From positions 496,001 through 560,000 of the forward strand of contig NZ_JYIJ01000018.1 of assembly GCF_001543895.1 (NCBI RefSeq): a DNA stretch of 64,000 nucleotides. The letters are read 5' to 3'. This document shows positions 36,695 to 45,726 of the stretch, piece by piece. How positions within the stretch are numbered: position 1 is the first letter of the stretch; every line of letters starts with the position of its first letter. The position numbers and the translations under genes are program-made. The DNA comes from Carbonactinospora thermoautotrophica. Its GTDB lineage: Bacteria; Actinomycetota; Actinomycetes; Streptomycetales; Carbonactinosporaceae. The notes below the pieces were generated by a model. That model saw nothing but the letters and a program-made list of their open reading frames with translations. It did not search any database and was not told the origin of the DNA.

Positions 36695-37408
36695 ATGACG
36701 ACGACCGAACGGCCGGACCACGGCCAAGACGGCCAGGCCTCCGAAACCCCGGACCCGGCGACGCCGAAACGGGCGCCGGCGAGCGGCTGGGCCAAGACGC
36801 TCGGCGCGGAGAACCTCTCGCTGGCGGACACCCTGGGCGGCTCGCGCGGGCTGCTCGACATGGGCCTGCCCGGCGTGCTGTTCGTGGCCGTCTACACGGT
36901 CACCAGGAACCTCACAGCCTCGGTCTGGACCGCGGTCGCGCTGGCCGGCGCGCTGACCGCGCTGCGGCTGGTGCGGCGGGAGTCCCTCCAGCAGGCGGTC
37001 GGTGGCTTCCTCGGCGTGGCGCTGTGCGCGTTCATCGCGGCGAAGTCCGGGCGCGCCGAGAACTACTACGTGCCCGGGTTCTTCATCAACATCGCGTACG
37101 GGACCGCCGCCCTGGTCTCGGTGCTGGTCCGCTGGCCGCTGATCGGTGTGCTGGTCGGCCCGGTCCTCGGGGAAGGCCTGGCCTGGCGGCGCGATCCGGC
37201 GCGGATGCGGGCGTACACGATGTGCACCTGGCTGTGGGTGGGCCTGTTCGCGGTACGGCTGCTGGTGCAGCTGCCGCTGTACTTCGGCCAGCACGTGATC
37301 GCGCTCGGCATCGCCCGGGCGGCGATGGGCTTCCCGCTGTTCGGCCTGGTGATCTACGTCAACTGGCTGATCCTGCACCGGGTGCCGAAGGCGCAGCCAG
37401 CGCCGTGA
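36695..37408 (+). CDS. DUF3159 family membrane protein
   Basis: A 237-aa protein with a disordered, charged N-terminus (about residues 1-55) and six membrane helices. Conserved features include G-G-S-R-G-L-L-D-M-G-L-P near residue 48 and the intramembrane stretch S-G-R-A-E-N-Y-Y-V-P-G-F. This is the actinobacterial DUF3159 family, whose function is unknown. Its constant linkage to trkA genes hints at ion or osmotic physiology, but that is inference. Confidence 0.88.
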   Translation: MTTTERPDHGQDGQASETPDPATPKRAPASGWAKTLGAENLSLADTLGGSRGLLDMGLPGVLFVAVYTVTRNLTASVWTAVALAGALTALRLVRRESLQQAVGGFLGVALCAFIAAKSGRAENYYVPGFFINIAYGTAALVSVLVRWPLIGVLVGPVLGEGLAWRRDPARMRAYTMCTWLWVGLFAVRLLVQLPLYFGQHVIALGIARAAMGFPLFGLVIYVNWLILHRVPKAQPAP

Positions 37409-37443
37409 ACCCGGCCGCCGGGCTTCGCGCGAGCGCCTCGGCC

Positions 37444-38115
37444 TCAGCCCGCGCTGTGGTACGGCGACAGCAGGTTCTCCAGCTCCCGCTCCCGGTCCGG
37501 GGAGGTGACGAACAGCAGCTCGTCGCCCGCCTCCAGCGGGTCGTCCTTGGTGGGGACCACCACGCGGCCTTCGCGGATGATCGTCACCAGCGCGGTGTCC
37601 GGCGGCCACGGGACGTCGCCCACGCGGGAGCCGACCAGCTCGGCGTCGGCCGGCAGGGTCAGCTCGACCAGGTTGGCGTCGCCGTGGCTGAAACGCAGCA
37701 GGCGGACCAGATCGCCGACCGTGACCGCCTCTTCCACCAGCGCCGACAGCAGCCGCGGGGTGGACACGGCGACGTCCACGCCCCAGGCCTCGTTGAACAG
37801 CCACTCGTTCTTGGGATGGTTCACTCGGGCCACCACCCGGGGGACCCCGTACTCGGTCTTCGCCAGCAGCGACACGACGAGGTTCACCTTGTCGTCGCCG
37901 CTCGCCGCGATGACCACGTTGCAGCGGTGCAGCCCGGCCTCCTCCAGCGAGGAGATCTCGCAGGCGTCCGCCAGCAGCCACTCGGCCTTCGGCACGCTCT
38001 CGACCTTGATGGCCGCTGGGTCCTTGTCGATGAGCAGGACCTCGTGGCCGTTCTCCAGCAGTTCCAGGGCGATGGACCGGCCGACCTTCCCGGCCCCGGC
38101 GATGGCGACGCGCAT
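37444..38115 (-). CDS. TrkA-family (RCK) potassium uptake regulator, second copy
   Basis: A 223-aa RCK protein: NAD-binding Rossmann domain starting M-R-V-A-I-A-G-A-G-K-V-G-R (residues 1-13) with the acidic L-L-I-D-K-D-P at the end of beta 2, and a TrkA-C domain from about 135. I set the start at ATG 38115, where the Rossmann fold starts; the frame upstream is only a shadow of the neighbour. It overlaps the first trkA gene by one base, so they are cotranscribed, as with the ceoB/ceoC pairs of mycobacteria. No TrkH/KtrB channel gene is in view. Confidence 0.92.
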   Translation of the reverse strand: MRVAIAGAGKVGRSIALELLENGHEVLLIDKDPAAIKVESVPKAEWLLADACEISSLEEAGLHRCNVVIAASGDDKVNLVVSLLAKTEYGVPRVVARVNHPKNEWLFNEAWGVDVAVSTPRLLSALVEEAVTVGDLVRLLRFSHGDANLVELTLPADAELVGSRVGDVPWPPDTALVTIIREGRVVVPTKDDPLEAGDELLFVTSPDRERELENLLSPYHSAG

Positions 38116-38777
38116 CAGTGCTCCTCCGGGCCTTTCGCGAAGACCCGCTCCACCTGGGCCTGGTCCTCGATCCGCATGATGACGTGCACCAGGTCGCCCT
38201 CCTGCAGGACGGTGTCCTTGGTGGGCAACATCCCCTCGCCGAGGCGGGTCAGGAACGCGACGCGGACCCCGGCCTCCTCCTCCAGGCGGGAGATCCGCTG
38301 GCCGACCCACGCGGTGTCGATGTGGACCTCGGCGAGCTGGATCGTACCGCTCGCGTCCCGCCACTCCGGCTCTGAGCCCGCCGGCAGCAGGCGGCGCAGC
38401 ATCTGGTTCGCGGTCCAGCGTACGGTCGCCACGGTCGGGATGCCCAGGCGCTGGTACACCTCGGCTCGACGGGGGTCGTAAATGCGGGCTACCACGTTCT
38501 CCACCCCGAACGTCTCGCGGGCGACGCGAGCGGAGATGATGTTGGAGTTGTCACCGCTGCTGACCGCGGCGAACGCACCGGCCTGCTCGATGCCGGCCTC
38601 TTTCAGCGTGTCCCGGTCGAACCCGATCCCGGTCACCCGCAGTCCGTTGAAGCCCGAGCCCAGCCGGCGGAACGCCTCGGGGTTCTGGTCGATGATCGCG
38701 ACTGAATGGCCCATCTCTTCCAGGCTGAGTGCGAGCGTGGATCCCACGCGGCCGCAGCCCATGATGACGATGTGCAC
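38115..38777 (-). CDS. TrkA-family (RCK) potassium uptake regulator, first copy
   Basis: A 220-aa RCK protein with N-terminal V-H-I-V-I-M-G-C-G-R-V-G-S (GxGxxG class), D-Q-N-P for nucleotide binding, and a C-terminal TrkA-C domain (about residues 130-215). GTG 38777 is preceded by GGGAAGGG, a good ribosome binding site. The pair with the next gene suggests a heteromeric ring. The gene is divergent from the KimA-like importer with only 115 bases between, so it may gate that transporter instead of a Trk channel. Confidence 0.92.
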   Translation of the reverse strand: MHIVIMGCGRVGSTLALSLEEMGHSVAIIDQNPEAFRRLGSGFNGLRVTGIGFDRDTLKEAGIEQAGAFAAVSSGDNSNIISARVARETFGVENVVARIYDPRRAEVYQRLGIPTVATVRWTANQMLRRLLPAGSEPEWRDASGTIQLAEVHIDTAWVGQRISRLEEEAGVRVAFLTRLGEGMLPTKDTVLQEGDLVHVIMRIEDQAQVERVFAKGPEEH

Positions 38778-38879
38778 GGTGCCCTTCCCATGCCGGTTCG
38801 ACGTCCGACCACAGCCTGTCAGACGTTCGTCTAAGACGGTACATATCGTGGTGGGTGACAACCAGCCGGAGGGATGACC

Positions 38880-38885
38880 TAGCAT
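38880..38885 (+). promoter_or_regulatory. Candidate -10 box for a leaderless KimA-like transcript
   Basis: TAGCAT fits TANNNT and ends exactly seven bases before GTG 38893. GTGACA at 38855-38860 could be a -35 with a 19-base spacer. A dyad AGACG-TT-CGTCT at 38821-38832 lies upstream, in the region shared with the divergent trkA gene, and could be an operator. Confidence 0.5.
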
Positions 38886-38892
38886 CGCCCGC

Positions 38893-40926
38893 GTGCCCAA
38901 TCTGGCGGATCTGTCCAAACGGCTGCTTGTCGGCCGGGCGCTGCGCAGCGCCCAGCTGAGCGAGACGTTGCTGCCCAAACGCATCGCCCTGCCGGTCTTC
39001 GCCAGCGACGCGCTGTCCTCGGTCGCGTACGCCACGCAGGAGATCCTGCTCGTGCTGAGCCTGGCGGGCACCGCGCTTTTGCACCTGACCTGGTACGCGG
39101 CGGCCGCAGTCGTCGTCGTGATGCTGACGGTGGTGGCCTCCTACCGGCAGAACGTGCACGCCTACCCGAGCGGCGGCGGCGACTACGAGATCGCGAACAC
39201 CAACCTGGGGCCCGGGGTCGGGCTCGTGGTGGCCAGTGCCTTGCTCGTCGACTACGTGCTCACCGTCGCGGTGTCCACCAGCGCCGGCGTGGCGAACCTG
39301 GCGTCCGCGTACGAGGTCCTGGCCGGGCACGAGGTGGGGCTGACCCTCGGCATCGTCGCGCTCATCGTGCTGATGAACCTGCGCGGGGTGCGGGAGTCGG
39401 GCACGGCGTTCGCCATCCCGACGTACGCGTTCATGCTCGGCATCCTGGGCATGATCGCCTGGGGCCTGATCCGCATCCTGCTCGGCCACGACATGGTGGC
39501 CGCCTCGGCCCGGTACGAGATCCGGCCCGAATCCGGCTACACGTCCCTCACCACGCTCGGGATCCTCTTCCTGGGGTTGCGCGCCTTCGCCTCCGGGTGC
39601 ACGGCGCTGACCGGCGTGGAGGCGATCAGCAACGGCGTGCCGGCGTTCCGCAAGCCGAAGAGCAAGAACGCGGCCACCACGCTCGCGCTCATGGGCGGCA
39701 TCGCGGTGACCATGTTCACGGGCGTCACGTTCCTGGCGATCCACACCCGGGTCCACATCGCCGAACACACCGAGGACCTGGTCGGCTTCACCGGGGAGTA
39801 CCAGAAGACGGTGATCGCCCAGATCGGCGAGACCGTGTTCGGCACCGGGTCGCTGGGCTTCTACTACGTCCAGTTCGTCACCGCGATCATCCTGCTGCTC
39901 GCCGCGAACACCGCGTTCAACGGCTTCCCGGTGCTCGCCTCGATCCTCGCCCAGCACCGCTACATGCCGCGCCAGTTGCACAACCGCGGCGACCGCCTGG
40001 TGTTCAGCAACGGCATCCTGCTGCTGGCCGCCTTCGCGGGCCTGCTGATCTGGGCGTTCGACGCCAACCCGAGCCGGCTGATCCAGCTGTACATCGTCGG
40101 GGTGTTCGTCTCGTTCACGCTCAGCCAGATCGGCATGGTGCGCCACTGGACCCGGCTGCTGAAGACCGAGACCGACCCGAAGGCCCGGCGCAAGATGTCC
40201 CGGTCCCGGCTCATCAACGGATTTGGCGCCTGTCTGACCGGCACGGTCCTGGTCGTGGTACTGGTCACGAAGTTCGTGTACGGTGCCTGGATCGCGATCG
40301 CCGCCATGGCTGTGCTGTGGGTGACGATGCGCGGCATCAAACGGCACTACGACCGGGTGGCGAACGAGTTGCGGGTGGCCGAGGGTGCCGCGGAGGCGAC
40401 CACGCTGCCCTCACGCGTCCACGCGATCGTGCTGGTGTCCAAGATCCATAAGCCGACGCTGCGCGCGCTCGCGTTCGCCCGGGCGGCCCGGCCGAGCGTG
40501 CTGGAGGCGGTCACGGTCAACGTGGACCCCGAGGACACCAAGGCGCTGCAGGAGGAGTGGGACCGGCGGGAGCTGCCGGTGCCGCTGAAGGTCCTGGACT
40601 CCCCGTACCGGGAGATCACCCAGCCGATCGTCAACTACGTGCGCTCGATCCGGCGGAACAGCCCACGTGACGTGGTCGCGGTGTTCATCCCCGAGTACGT
40701 GGTGGGCCACTGGTGGGAGCACCTGCTGCACAACCAGAGCGCGCTGCGGATCAAGGGCCGGCTGCTGTTCGAGCCGGGCGTGATGGTGACCAGCGTGCCC
40801 TACCAGCTGGCGTCGTCGGCGAAGCTCGAGCAGAAGGCTGACCGGGCCGAGCGGTTCGCCCCCGGAGCCATCCGCCGGGGTGAGCCGGCACGCCCGTCCG
40901 GCGCGGAGGAAATCGTTTCGAGGTAG
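38893..40926 (+). CDS. KimA-like K+ importer of the APC superfamily
   Basis: A 677-aa protein with about 12 membrane helices (to residue ~480) and a cytoplasmic C-terminal USP-like domain (about 505-640). Automatic naming would give amino-acid permease, but the layout and core sequence match Bacillus KimA, a high-affinity K+/H+ symporter. The K+ ligands I recall for B. subtilis KimA (D36, Y43, D117, T121, S125, T230, E233) have matching residues here: D39, Y46, D120, T124, S128, T240 and E243. Its position next to two TrkA genes and kdp supports K+ transport. The start appears leaderless. Confidence 0.8.
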   Translation: MPNLADLSKRLLVGRALRSAQLSETLLPKRIALPVFASDALSSVAYATQEILLVLSLAGTALLHLTWYAAAAVVVVMLTVVASYRQNVHAYPSGGGDYEIANTNLGPGVGLVVASALLVDYVLTVAVSTSAGVANLASAYEVLAGHEVGLTLGIVALIVLMNLRGVRESGTAFAIPTYAFMLGILGMIAWGLIRILLGHDMVAASARYEIRPESGYTSLTTLGILFLGLRAFASGCTALTGVEAISNGVPAFRKPKSKNAATTLALMGGIAVTMFTGVTFLAIHTRVHIAEHTEDLVGFTGEYQKTVIAQIGETVFGTGSLGFYYVQFVTAIILLLAANTAFNGFPVLASILAQHRYMPRQLHNRGDRLVFSNGILLLAAFAGLLIWAFDANPSRLIQLYIVGVFVSFTLSQIGMVRHWTRLLKTETDPKARRKMSRSRLINGFGACLTGTVLVVVLVTKFVYGAWIAIAAMAVLWVTMRGIKRHYDRVANELRVAEGAAEATTLPSRVHAIVLVSKIHKPTLRALAFARAARPSVLEAVTVNVDPEDTKALQEEWDRRELPVPLKVLDSPYREITQPIVNYVRSIRRNSPRDVVAVFIPEYVVGHWWEHLLHNQSALRIKGRLLFEPGVMVTSVPYQLASSAKLEQKADRAERFAPGAIRRGEPARPSGAEEIVSR

Positions 40927-41103
40927 CTGGCCGTAGTCTGGCACCGTAGGGTTTTCAACGGCGTGTGGTGGAGGGGGAGAGGATCGCGGGCCAGGGCGGG
41001 ATGACCGTGCACTCGCCGTACTGGCGCTGATCCATCACCTTCCGCGTCACGTTTGCGTAGTGTTGACAGGAGTTGGCACGGGGACGCGTAGCGAGGAGAG
41101 GAC

Positions 41104-42384
41104 GTGAGTGAGTCCCTCCGGGGGCAGGTCTACGAGTTGGAGATCGGGCCGGTCGCGCACGGCGGCATGTGCGTCGCCCGGCACGAGGGGCGGGTGGTGT
41201 TCGTCCGGCACGCGCTCCCAGGCGAGCGTGTCCGGGCGGTGATCACCGAAGGGCGGTCGAGCGGACGGTTCCTCCGCGCGGACGCGATAGAGATCCTTCG
41301 GCCGGCACCCGACCGGGTCACGCCGCCGTGCCCGTACGCCGGGCCCGGCAAGTGCGGGGGGTGCGACTGGCAGCACGCCACGCCCGAGGCGCAGCGCAAG
41401 CTCAAGGCGGCCGTGGTCGCCGAGCAGCTACGCCGGCTGGCGGGGGTCAAGCGCAAGGTGTACGTCGAGGAGGTGCCGGGCTCTCCGGGCGGACTGGACT
41501 GGCGCACGCGCGTGCAGTTCTCCGTCGATGAGGAGGGCCGCATCGGCCTGCGCAAACACCGCTCGCACGAGGTGGTGCCGATCGACCGGTGTCTCATCGC
41601 ACACCCGCTGATCGAGTCGCTCGGCATCGAGAAGGAGATCTGGACCGGTGTCGCTGGCGTGGAGGCCATCGCCTCCGCGTCCACCGGCGATCGGGCCGTG
41701 GTCGTCACCCCGGTCGAGGGGGCGCGTCGCGTGGACGTGCCCGACCTGGCCGAGGACCACGCCCTCCTGGAGCGTGATCCTGTCAAGGGCCGGGTCCGCG
41801 TCGTGGATGGCCGCGACGGGGTGCGGGAACGCGCCGCCGGGCGGGAGTGGCAGGTGTCGGGCAGCGGCTTCTGGCAGGTCCACCCGAAGGCGCCCGAGAT
41901 CCTGGTCGAGGCCGTGCTCGACGCGCTCGACCCGCAACCCGGCGACACCGCGCTCGACCTGTACTCCGGGGTCGGCCTGTTCGCCGGCGTGATCGGCCAG
42001 CGCGTCGGTCCCGAGGGAGAGGTCATCGCGATCGAGGCCGACCCGCGGGCGGCCGCCGACGCCCGGTACAACCTGCGCGACATGCCGTGGATCACGGTCG
42101 AGCGGGGCCGGGTGGAGCGCCTGCTGCGCCGGGTCGATTTCGGCCCGAAGGATCTGGTCGCCCTGGACCCGCCGCGCAACGGCGCCGGCCGCTCGGTGGT
42201 CGAGGAGATCGTCGCCCTGGAGCCGCAGCGCGTCGCGTACGTGGCCTGCGACCCGGCTGCGCTCGCCCGCGACATCGGGTTCTTCCGCGACCTGGGGTAC
42301 GAGCTGATCGATCTGCGCGCCTTCGATCTTTTCCCGATGACCCACCACGTGGAGTGCGTGGCCACGCTGGAGCCGATCGACTGA
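41104..42384 (+). CDS. TrmA/RumA-family RNA (uracil-5) methyltransferase with TRAM domain
   Basis: A 426-aa class I SAM-dependent methyltransferase. Order of parts: N-terminal TRAM domain (about residues 5-65), a Cys cluster C-P-Y-A-G-P-G-K-C-G-G-C (about 77-88) that with C in D-R-C-L-I-A probably binds a 4Fe-4S cluster, then a Rossmann domain with D-L-Y-S-G-V-G-L-F-A-G and V-A-L-D-P-P-R. Catalytic Cys is C382 in V-A-C-D-P-A-A-L. The target (tRNA U54 or rRNA) cannot be told. Ribosome binding site GAGGAGAGG precedes GTG 41104. Confidence 0.9.
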   Translation: MSESLRGQVYELEIGPVAHGGMCVARHEGRVVFVRHALPGERVRAVITEGRSSGRFLRADAIEILRPAPDRVTPPCPYAGPGKCGGCDWQHATPEAQRKLKAAVVAEQLRRLAGVKRKVYVEEVPGSPGGLDWRTRVQFSVDEEGRIGLRKHRSHEVVPIDRCLIAHPLIESLGIEKEIWTGVAGVEAIASASTGDRAVVVTPVEGARRVDVPDLAEDHALLERDPVKGRVRVVDGRDGVRERAAGREWQVSGSGFWQVHPKAPEILVEAVLDALDPQPGDTALDLYSGVGLFAGVIGQRVGPEGEVIAIEADPRAAADARYNLRDMPWITVERGRVERLLRRVDFGPKDLVALDPPRNGAGRSVVEEIVALEPQRVAYVACDPAALARDIGFFRDLGYELIDLRAFDLFPMTHHVECVATLEPID

Positions 42385-42476
42385 GGGCGCGAGCGGCGTC
42401 CCCCGCGGCAGTGGTGGGACGTGCCGCCGGCGACCAGGCCGTGAGGCGGAGAGCGGGCATCCGAGAGGATGGAGGC

Positions 42477-43406
42477 ATGAAACTTCGGATCTTCACCGAG
42501 CCCCAACAGGGTGCCTCGTACGACACGCTACTCCGGGTGGCCAAGGCCGCCGAGGACCTCGGATTCGACGCGTTCTTCCGCTCCGACCACTACCTGGCCA
42601 TGGGCGGGGACGGGCTGCCCGGGCCGACCGACGCCTGGATCACGCTGGCGGGTCTGGCCCGCGAGACCTCCCGCATCCGGCTGGGCGTGCTCGTGACCGC
42701 GGCCACGTTCCGGTACCCGGGCGTGCTGGCCATCCAGGTCGCGCAGGTGGACCAGATGTCCGGCGGCCGGGTGGAGATGGGCCTGGGCACCGGGTGGTAC
42801 GAGGAGGAGCACACCGCCTACGGCATCCCGTTCCCGCCGCTGGCCGAGCGGTTCGCCCGGTTGGAGGAGCAGTTGCGGATCATCACCGGGCTGTGGCGCA
42901 CCCCGGTGGGGGAGACGTTCGACTTCGAGGGCGAGTACTACCGGCTGAGCGGCTCCCCGGCGCTGCCCAAGCCGGTCCAGCGGCCGCACCCGCCGGTGCT
43001 GCTCGGCGGCAAGGGGGCCACCCGCACCCCGCGACTCGCGGCCCGGTACGCGGACGAGTTCAACGTGCCGTTCGAGCCGCTGGAGGTGAACCGCGACCGG
43101 TTCACGCGCGTGCGCCAGGCATGCGCGGAGCTCGGCCGCGACCCGGACGAGATCGTCTACTCCAGCACGCTCGTGGTCTGCGTCGGCAAAGACGACGCCG
43201 AGGTGGCCCGGCGCGCGGCGAACATCGGCCGACAGGTCGAGGAGCTGAAGCAGAACGGCCTGGCCGGGTCGCCGGCCGAGGTCGTGGACAAGATCGGCCG
43301 GTACGCGGAGGCCGGCGCCGAGCGGATCTACCTCCAGGTGCTCGACCTGGACGACCTCGACCACCTGGAGTTGATCGCCTCCCAGGTGCTGTCGCAGGTG
43401 GGCTGA
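42477..43406 (+). CDS. LLM-class F420-dependent oxidoreductase
   Basis: A 309-aa luciferase-like TIM-barrel protein. It starts M-K-L-R-I-F-T-E after GGAGG, has R-S-D-H-Y-L-A-M (about residues 40-47), and G-L-G-T-G-W-Y-E-E-E-H near residue 104, all typical of actinobacterial F420-dependent members; F-D-F-E-G-E-Y-Y follows. Such enzymes reduce or oxidise diverse substrates with coenzyme F420; FMN use is possible. The frame runs open upstream to 41847, but that part is a shadow of the methyltransferase gene. Confidence 0.88.
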   Translation: MKLRIFTEPQQGASYDTLLRVAKAAEDLGFDAFFRSDHYLAMGGDGLPGPTDAWITLAGLARETSRIRLGVLVTAATFRYPGVLAIQVAQVDQMSGGRVEMGLGTGWYEEEHTAYGIPFPPLAERFARLEEQLRIITGLWRTPVGETFDFEGEYYRLSGSPALPKPVQRPHPPVLLGGKGATRTPRLAARYADEFNVPFEPLEVNRDRFTRVRQACAELGRDPDEIVYSSTLVVCVGKDDAEVARRAANIGRQVEELKQNGLAGSPAEVVDKIGRYAEAGAERIYLQVLDLDDLDHLELIASQVLSQVG

Positions 43407-43484
43407 CCGACCCAGGGCCGGTCAGCCCACCCGCGGACGCCCGGCCGGAAGCCGGAGAGCCCGGCGCGTAACGGCGTGGACCCC

Positions 43485-44378
43485 TCACGGCGTGGGGGCG
43501 GGGGAGGCGGGCGGGCCGGTGAACCGCACGGACGCGACGATCTGGTCGATCAGCGCCGGGTCCGGGTCCTCCGGGTGGCCGGTGTCGAAGTTGAAGAACA
43601 GGTAGCCCAGTTCCTTGTCCTGCCGGGTGCGGGCGCCCAGGTCGAGCACGACGATCTGGGTGATGCCGGTCGCGAAGGCCGGGTTGCTCGGGGTGGCCCG
43701 CCAGCGGATGTAGTACGCCCGGTGGCCGTCGACGGTGAGCTCGCCCTGCTGGAGGACGGTCGTCTCCCGCGCGCCCTGGCTGAACGCCTTGCCGTGGATC
43801 TCCGCGGCCGTGCGCGGCTCATCCCCGGTCACGACGCCGCTCGACACGTAGCCGCGTACGCAGCTCCGCTTGCCGTCCGGGCACCGGTAGCTGCCGGTGG
43901 ACATGCCGGTGGTGCCGCCGGCGGAGCTCGGATACCAGCCGGGCGGCATCTGGTAGGTGATCCCGATGCTCTCGTCGGCGAGCTGCCCGCCAGAGCCGGG
44001 CTGGCCGCCCGGCTGCCCGCCGGCCGCGGGAGGCCAGCGGCTCAGGTCCGGGTACCTGGGTTCCGCGGCCTGATCCACCAGCGCGGCCACCATCATGAGG
44101 ACGAGCACCGCCACGGTCGCCGCTCCGGCGAGCGACCACAGCGTGAGACGGTGCCGCCAGGGGAGCCGCGACCGTGACTTCACCGGCTGGAACCCGCCCG
44201 GTGGAGGCCAACCCGGGGCCCCGGGCGGCGGCATCGGCGGCGGGCCGGCCGGCCGGGTGGTCAGCAGCCAGCGCTGCCCGTCCCAGTAGCGCTCCATGCC
44301 GGGCTGCCCGGCCGGGTCCGGGTACCAGCCCGGGGGTAGCTGATCGCTGCCGGTGGTTCGCTCGCTGTCCTTGCTCAC
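43485..44378 (-). CDS. DUF2510 membrane-anchored protein, third of three paralogues
   Basis: A 297-aa protein: DUF2510 motif near the N-terminus (P-P-G-W-Y-P-D-P-A-G-Q-P, W-D-G-Q-R-W), a Pro/Gly-rich cytoplasmic linker, one membrane helix (about residues 81-103), a Gly-rich stalk, and an extracytoplasmic domain from about 145 with I-T-Y-Q-M-P-P-G-W. A Cys pair C-P-D-G-K-R-S-C probably forms a disulfide. The end, L-I-D-Q-I-V-A-S-V-R-F, matches the two paralogues upstream, suggesting a common fold, perhaps Mog1/PsbP-like. Function unknown. It lies 42 bases from its neighbour, likely one operon. Confidence 0.8.
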   Translation of the reverse strand: MSKDSERTTGSDQLPPGWYPDPAGQPGMERYWDGQRWLLTTRPAGPPPMPPPGAPGWPPPGGFQPVKSRSRLPWRHRLTLWSLAGAATVAVLVLMMVAALVDQAAEPRYPDLSRWPPAAGGQPGGQPGSGGQLADESIGITYQMPPGWYPSSAGGTTGMSTGSYRCPDGKRSCVRGYVSSGVVTGDEPRTAAEIHGKAFSQGARETTVLQQGELTVDGHRAYYIRWRATPSNPAFATGITQIVVLDLGARTRQDKELGYLFFNFDTGHPEDPDPALIDQIVASVRFTGPPASPAPTP

Positions 44379-44420
44379 GGCAGTGAACCTAGTCGGTCCG
44401 GCCGGCCCTGATCACGTAAG

Positions 44421-45692
44421 TCACGAATTCGCCCGCGGGCTCGGGCTCCCCGAGCCCGGCGACGCGCTCGGGGAGGGGCTGGGGGACGGGCTGGGGGACG
44501 GCCGGTCCACCGTGACGCTGCGCAGGATCTGGTCGATCACCGGCGCCGGGACGGCGCTGTCCAGCGTCCGCAGGTGGATCACCGCGAACTGGCGGATCAC
44601 CTTGCTCTGCGCCCCCAGTTCGATGACCGTGACCTGGGTGTGGGAGTTCTGCTGCCCGCTTTGCTCGGCGAATCGCAGCGACCGTGCCGGGTGCCCGCCG
44701 ACCGGGGAGGAATCCTGTTTGACCAGCCGCAGCGAGCTCTTGTTGTCCTTGGCGAGTTTCTCCAGTGTCGCGCGGAACGAGCCGGCCGCCTCGTCGATGT
44801 TCTGGGCGGTGGTGAAGAAGACGGTCACCGCGCCGTCGAAGCAGGTCTCCCGGGCGTTGTCCGGGCAGGGGCGCTTGTTCCGGTACGCGTCGGTGTCCGG
44901 CGTGCCCGGCTCGGCCCGCCAGCCGGGCGGCAGCGTGACGCTGATCCCGGTCTTGGCGTCGTGCAGCGTGATCGGTGCTTCCGCGCGTTTCGGCTGCTCC
45001 TCCCGCTGGGACAGAAACAGCACGCCGCCGGCCAGGCCCGTGGCCAGGACGAGGGCGGCCGGGGCGAGCCAGCGGACCAGCGGGCGTCTGGCCGGTGACG
45101 CCTCCGGCTCACCCGTCTCCGGTTCGGACGTCTCCGGTTCGGACGTCTCGGACGCCGACCGCTCGAACGTGGGCGATCCGAACGCGGCCGAAGACGTGCC
45201 TCCGGCGAACGGCTCGTCGGCCGGTTCCTCCGGAAAGCCAGTCGGCTGCGGATCGCGGTCCGCGAGACCGTAGGAGCCCGTTTCGGGGAAAGCGCCGTAC
45301 CCTTCGAACCGCAGTTCGCCGGTCTCCGGGTACTGGCCGCCGAGCATGCCCTGCGCCGGCGTCTGGGAGAGCGATCCTGGTTCGCCGCCGAACAGGTGCG
45401 CCGTCCCGAACGTACCGGTCGTGGTGTCGGCGTCCTGAAGCCAGCCGGAGCCGAGGAAGCCGGCGTGGTCGTGACGGTCACTCGAAGAGCTGCCTTGGCC
45501 GTCGCCCGACAGGTGCTCGCCGATCCCGGTGGACCAGATCCCCACCAAGTCGGTCTCACCGGTCATGAGCTGGGCCTCCGGTGCGGGGGCGGGCTGCGTG
45601 GCGTCGCTCCACCGCAGCCCGTCCCACCACCGGAGTGATCCGGGCTGACCCAGCGGATCCGGGTACCAACCCGGGGGAGCCTGTTCGGTCAC
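44421..45692 (-). CDS. DUF2510 membrane-anchored protein, second of three paralogues
   Basis: A 423-aa protein with N-terminal DUF2510 (P-P-G-W-Y-P-D-P-L-G-Q-P, R-W-W-D-G-L-R-W), a long low-complexity acidic linker with E-P-E-T-S-E repeats (about residues 185-205), one membrane helix (about 212-230) and an outside domain with G-I-S-V-T-L-P-P-G-W, Cys pair C-P-D-N-A-R-E-T-C, and ending V-I-D-Q-I-L-R-S-V-T-V. A Ser/Pro repeat tail (P-S-P-S-P-S-P) follows. Start GTG 45692. No function is known to me for the family. Confidence 0.8.
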   Translation of the reverse strand: MTEQAPPGWYPDPLGQPGSLRWWDGLRWSDATQPAPAPEAQLMTGETDLVGIWSTGIGEHLSGDGQGSSSSDRHDHAGFLGSGWLQDADTTTGTFGTAHLFGGEPGSLSQTPAQGMLGGQYPETGELRFEGYGAFPETGSYGLADRDPQPTGFPEEPADEPFAGGTSSAAFGSPTFERSASETSEPETSEPETGEPEASPARRPLVRWLAPAALVLATGLAGGVLFLSQREEQPKRAEAPITLHDAKTGISVTLPPGWRAEPGTPDTDAYRNKRPCPDNARETCFDGAVTVFFTTAQNIDEAAGSFRATLEKLAKDNKSSLRLVKQDSSPVGGHPARSLRFAEQSGQQNSHTQVTVIELGAQSKVIRQFAVIHLRTLDSAVPAPVIDQILRSVTVDRPSPSPSPSPSPSASPGSGSPSPRANS

Positions 45693-45726
45693 GGTCCCCT
45701 TAGTTTCTCCCAGTTCGCTGCTGTGG

